DNA of 52,184 bases from Stieleria sedimenti. Its GTDB lineage: Bacteria; Planctomycetota; Planctomycetia; Pirellulales; Pirellulaceae. The stretch spans positions 1-52,184 of the forward strand of contig NZ_JANZKV010000216.1 of NCBI RefSeq assembly GCF_025060895.1, read 5' to 3'. The notes under the pieces were generated by a model. It did not search any database and was not told where the DNA came from. It worked only from the letters and a program-made list of their open reading frames with translations. Shown piece by piece: positions 51,589 to 52,184 of this stretch. Every line of letters begins with the position of its first letter. Position 1 is the first letter of the stretch. The position numbers and the translations under genes were made by a program.

Positions 51589-51862
51589 TTTGGGTCTACC
51601 GTTCGCTCGCCTGGCCGCCTGGCAGCCCGCCAATCAGAGTCGTACCGTTTTCACGGCGAAATCTGTTGGTCGGCTGGCGAACGGTTTGTGGAAAGCAGTT
51701 TGGGGCAATCGCGGAGTGCGTGTACTGGCGTACGTAACAAAGTTTAATGCGATTTCCCGCTCCGATTCGTCCGGGAAGGTTCGGTCTAAATCAAAAAAAT
51801 TCGACACTTCTTGGTGAACGCCAACACTTCCATCTCTATCCCGAAGGGATTTCAGCAATTAG

Positions 51863-51888
51863 CCCCGGGTCGCAAAGCGCACCCGGGG
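51863..51888. repeat. GC-rich hairpin
   Basis: Arms ccccgggt and acccgggg enclose cgcaaagcgc, which can itself pair cgc with gcg, giving about 11 base pairs with one bulge. Confidence 0.7.
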
Positions 51889-51910
51889 AACGCAATACGA
51901 ACCCCGCCGT

Positions 51911-51957
51911 TTCCACCGCCCGCCAATCCGCCTTCGGCGGATTGGCGGGCGGTGGAA
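51911..51957. repeat. Perfect 22-bp stem with a UUCG-type tip
   Basis: Perfectly complementary 22-base arms (51911-51932 and 51936-51957) surround ttc; the tip reads c-ttcg-g, a very stable tetraloop. On the plus strand, gattgttttt follows shortly after, so it could terminate plus-strand transcripts. It may equally be a dispersed palindromic repeat. Confidence 0.8.
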
Positions 51958-52169
51958 GGGATTGTTTTTCCATGCTTTCCGATGGTGGCGCTGCGCTTAC
52001 CACCGGCTAATGGCTTTAACCTCTTCGAGGTGTGAGGTGGCGTTTACCGAGACGTGTCGAAAATTCCGAAAGAAGCCGGTGGGTCCCCAAATGGCGAAAT
52101 CACGCCGGTCGCAGGAAGGAGGCACGTCGAGCGGAAAAGGGGTCAGGTACGAATGGCGCGGGCTTAAGT

Positions 52170-52184
52170 GTTGGTGTGCAGGCT
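52170..52184 (-). repeat. Right-end copy of a 15-base inverted match to the left end
   Basis: The last 15 bases are the exact reverse complement of positions 2-16 (agcctgcacaccaac). Confidence 0.75.

Larger units (their letters stand above)
48100..51480 (-). other. First passenger-like beta-repeat region of the giant protein
   Basis: It begins with WDGGGDGSSWSDPLNW, a motif often seen at the start of autotransporter-like beta-helix regions, and contains four units with the signature GGVLRLLPGMNAPSYS...VDFQNGLTNAG. The units alternate in two versions (A-B-A-B): STQRANL with EGASSSDDAGNTT, and SNQRATL with EGPSSSDDA. A beta-helix fold is inferred from the short Gly/Asn/Thr-rich rungs. Confidence 0.75.
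51589..52184. other. Repeat-rich region upstream of the giant gene
   Basis: No convincing gene is present. It should hold the promoter of the giant gene, but no clear boxes are visible. It contains two strong hairpins (listed separately), a segment around 51840-51900 that resembles dispersed planctomycete repeats, and a terminal 15-base match to the left end of the window. Confidence 0.5.

Noticed and set aside
49021-51095. CRISPR array
   Set aside because: The repeats are hundreds of bases long, in frame and coding; there are no short repeat-spacer units.
51589-51633. TTG start for the giant gene
   Set aside because: It adds 15 residues with no ribosome site; the ATG at 51588 is more usual. 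It is not excluded.
1-52184. tRNA, rRNA or insertion-sequence transposase genes
   Set aside because: I saw no tRNA-like cloverleaf, rRNA motif or transposase-like protein, although short tRNAs cannot be fully excluded by eye.

Overview
The window comes from a planctomycete, most likely a member of the Pirellulaceae (Rhodopirellula-like); the genus cannot be fixed from the sequence alone. The evidence is the combination of LEPR-XLL-type N-termini, paired DUF1552 and DUF1592/DUF1588/DUF1585 proteins, a PEP-CTERM protein, dockerin-like termini, an ECF sigma factor next to a Ser/Thr kinase, many leaderless-looking starts and moderately high GC. LpxD and LpxI show that lipid A is made, so the cell has a Gram-negative type envelope.

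Layout. Positions 49-8212 (minus strand) hold an ECF sigma factor, a large membrane-anchored kinase with TPR repeats, a LEPR-tagged protein with a degenerate matrixin site, and a TPR-sulfotransferase. Positions 8213-9069 contain no gene but several palindromic elements. A secreted protein (9070-9798, minus) is divergent from the lpxD-lpxI pair (10120-12128, plus). A frameshifted, truncated gene remnant follows (about 12369-12682, plus), facing a second, zinc-ribbon kinase (12683-14107, minus). Positions 14200-18037 (minus) are the two-gene DUF1552/DUF1592 unit. A PEP-CTERM protein (18315-19058, minus) lies just downstream of the dominant object of the window, a single uninterrupted gene of about 32.4 kb (19150-51588, minus). 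The last 600 bases are a repeat-rich intergenic region.

The giant gene encodes about 10,812 residues. From N to C it carries a basic LEPR-XLL head; long internal repeats of autotransporter-passenger style; Calx-beta repeats, one split by a carbohydrate-binding-like domain; 15 CARDB-type repeats; a PPC-like domain; a helical insert; a beta-propeller; nine cadherin/Ig-like repeats; an RHS-like segment; a dockerin; Big2-type Ig domains; a glycine-zipper hydrophobic stretch; a second propeller; a lower-GC unclassified segment; an intact matrixin zinc site; five tandem Ig-like units; and a C-terminal dockerin. It looks like a cell-surface or extracellular adhesin/protease scaffold.

Theme. Much of the window is devoted to the cell envelope and exterior: LPS synthesis, exported cytochrome-like and Tat-type proteins, and three kinds of extracellular tag (LEPR, PEP-CTERM, dockerin). 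Two kinases and a sigma factor could provide regulation. The most unusual observations are the giant gene, the two long near-identical in-frame direct repeats inside it, the split Calx-beta repeat, and the matrixin-like neighbour that has lost two zinc ligands.
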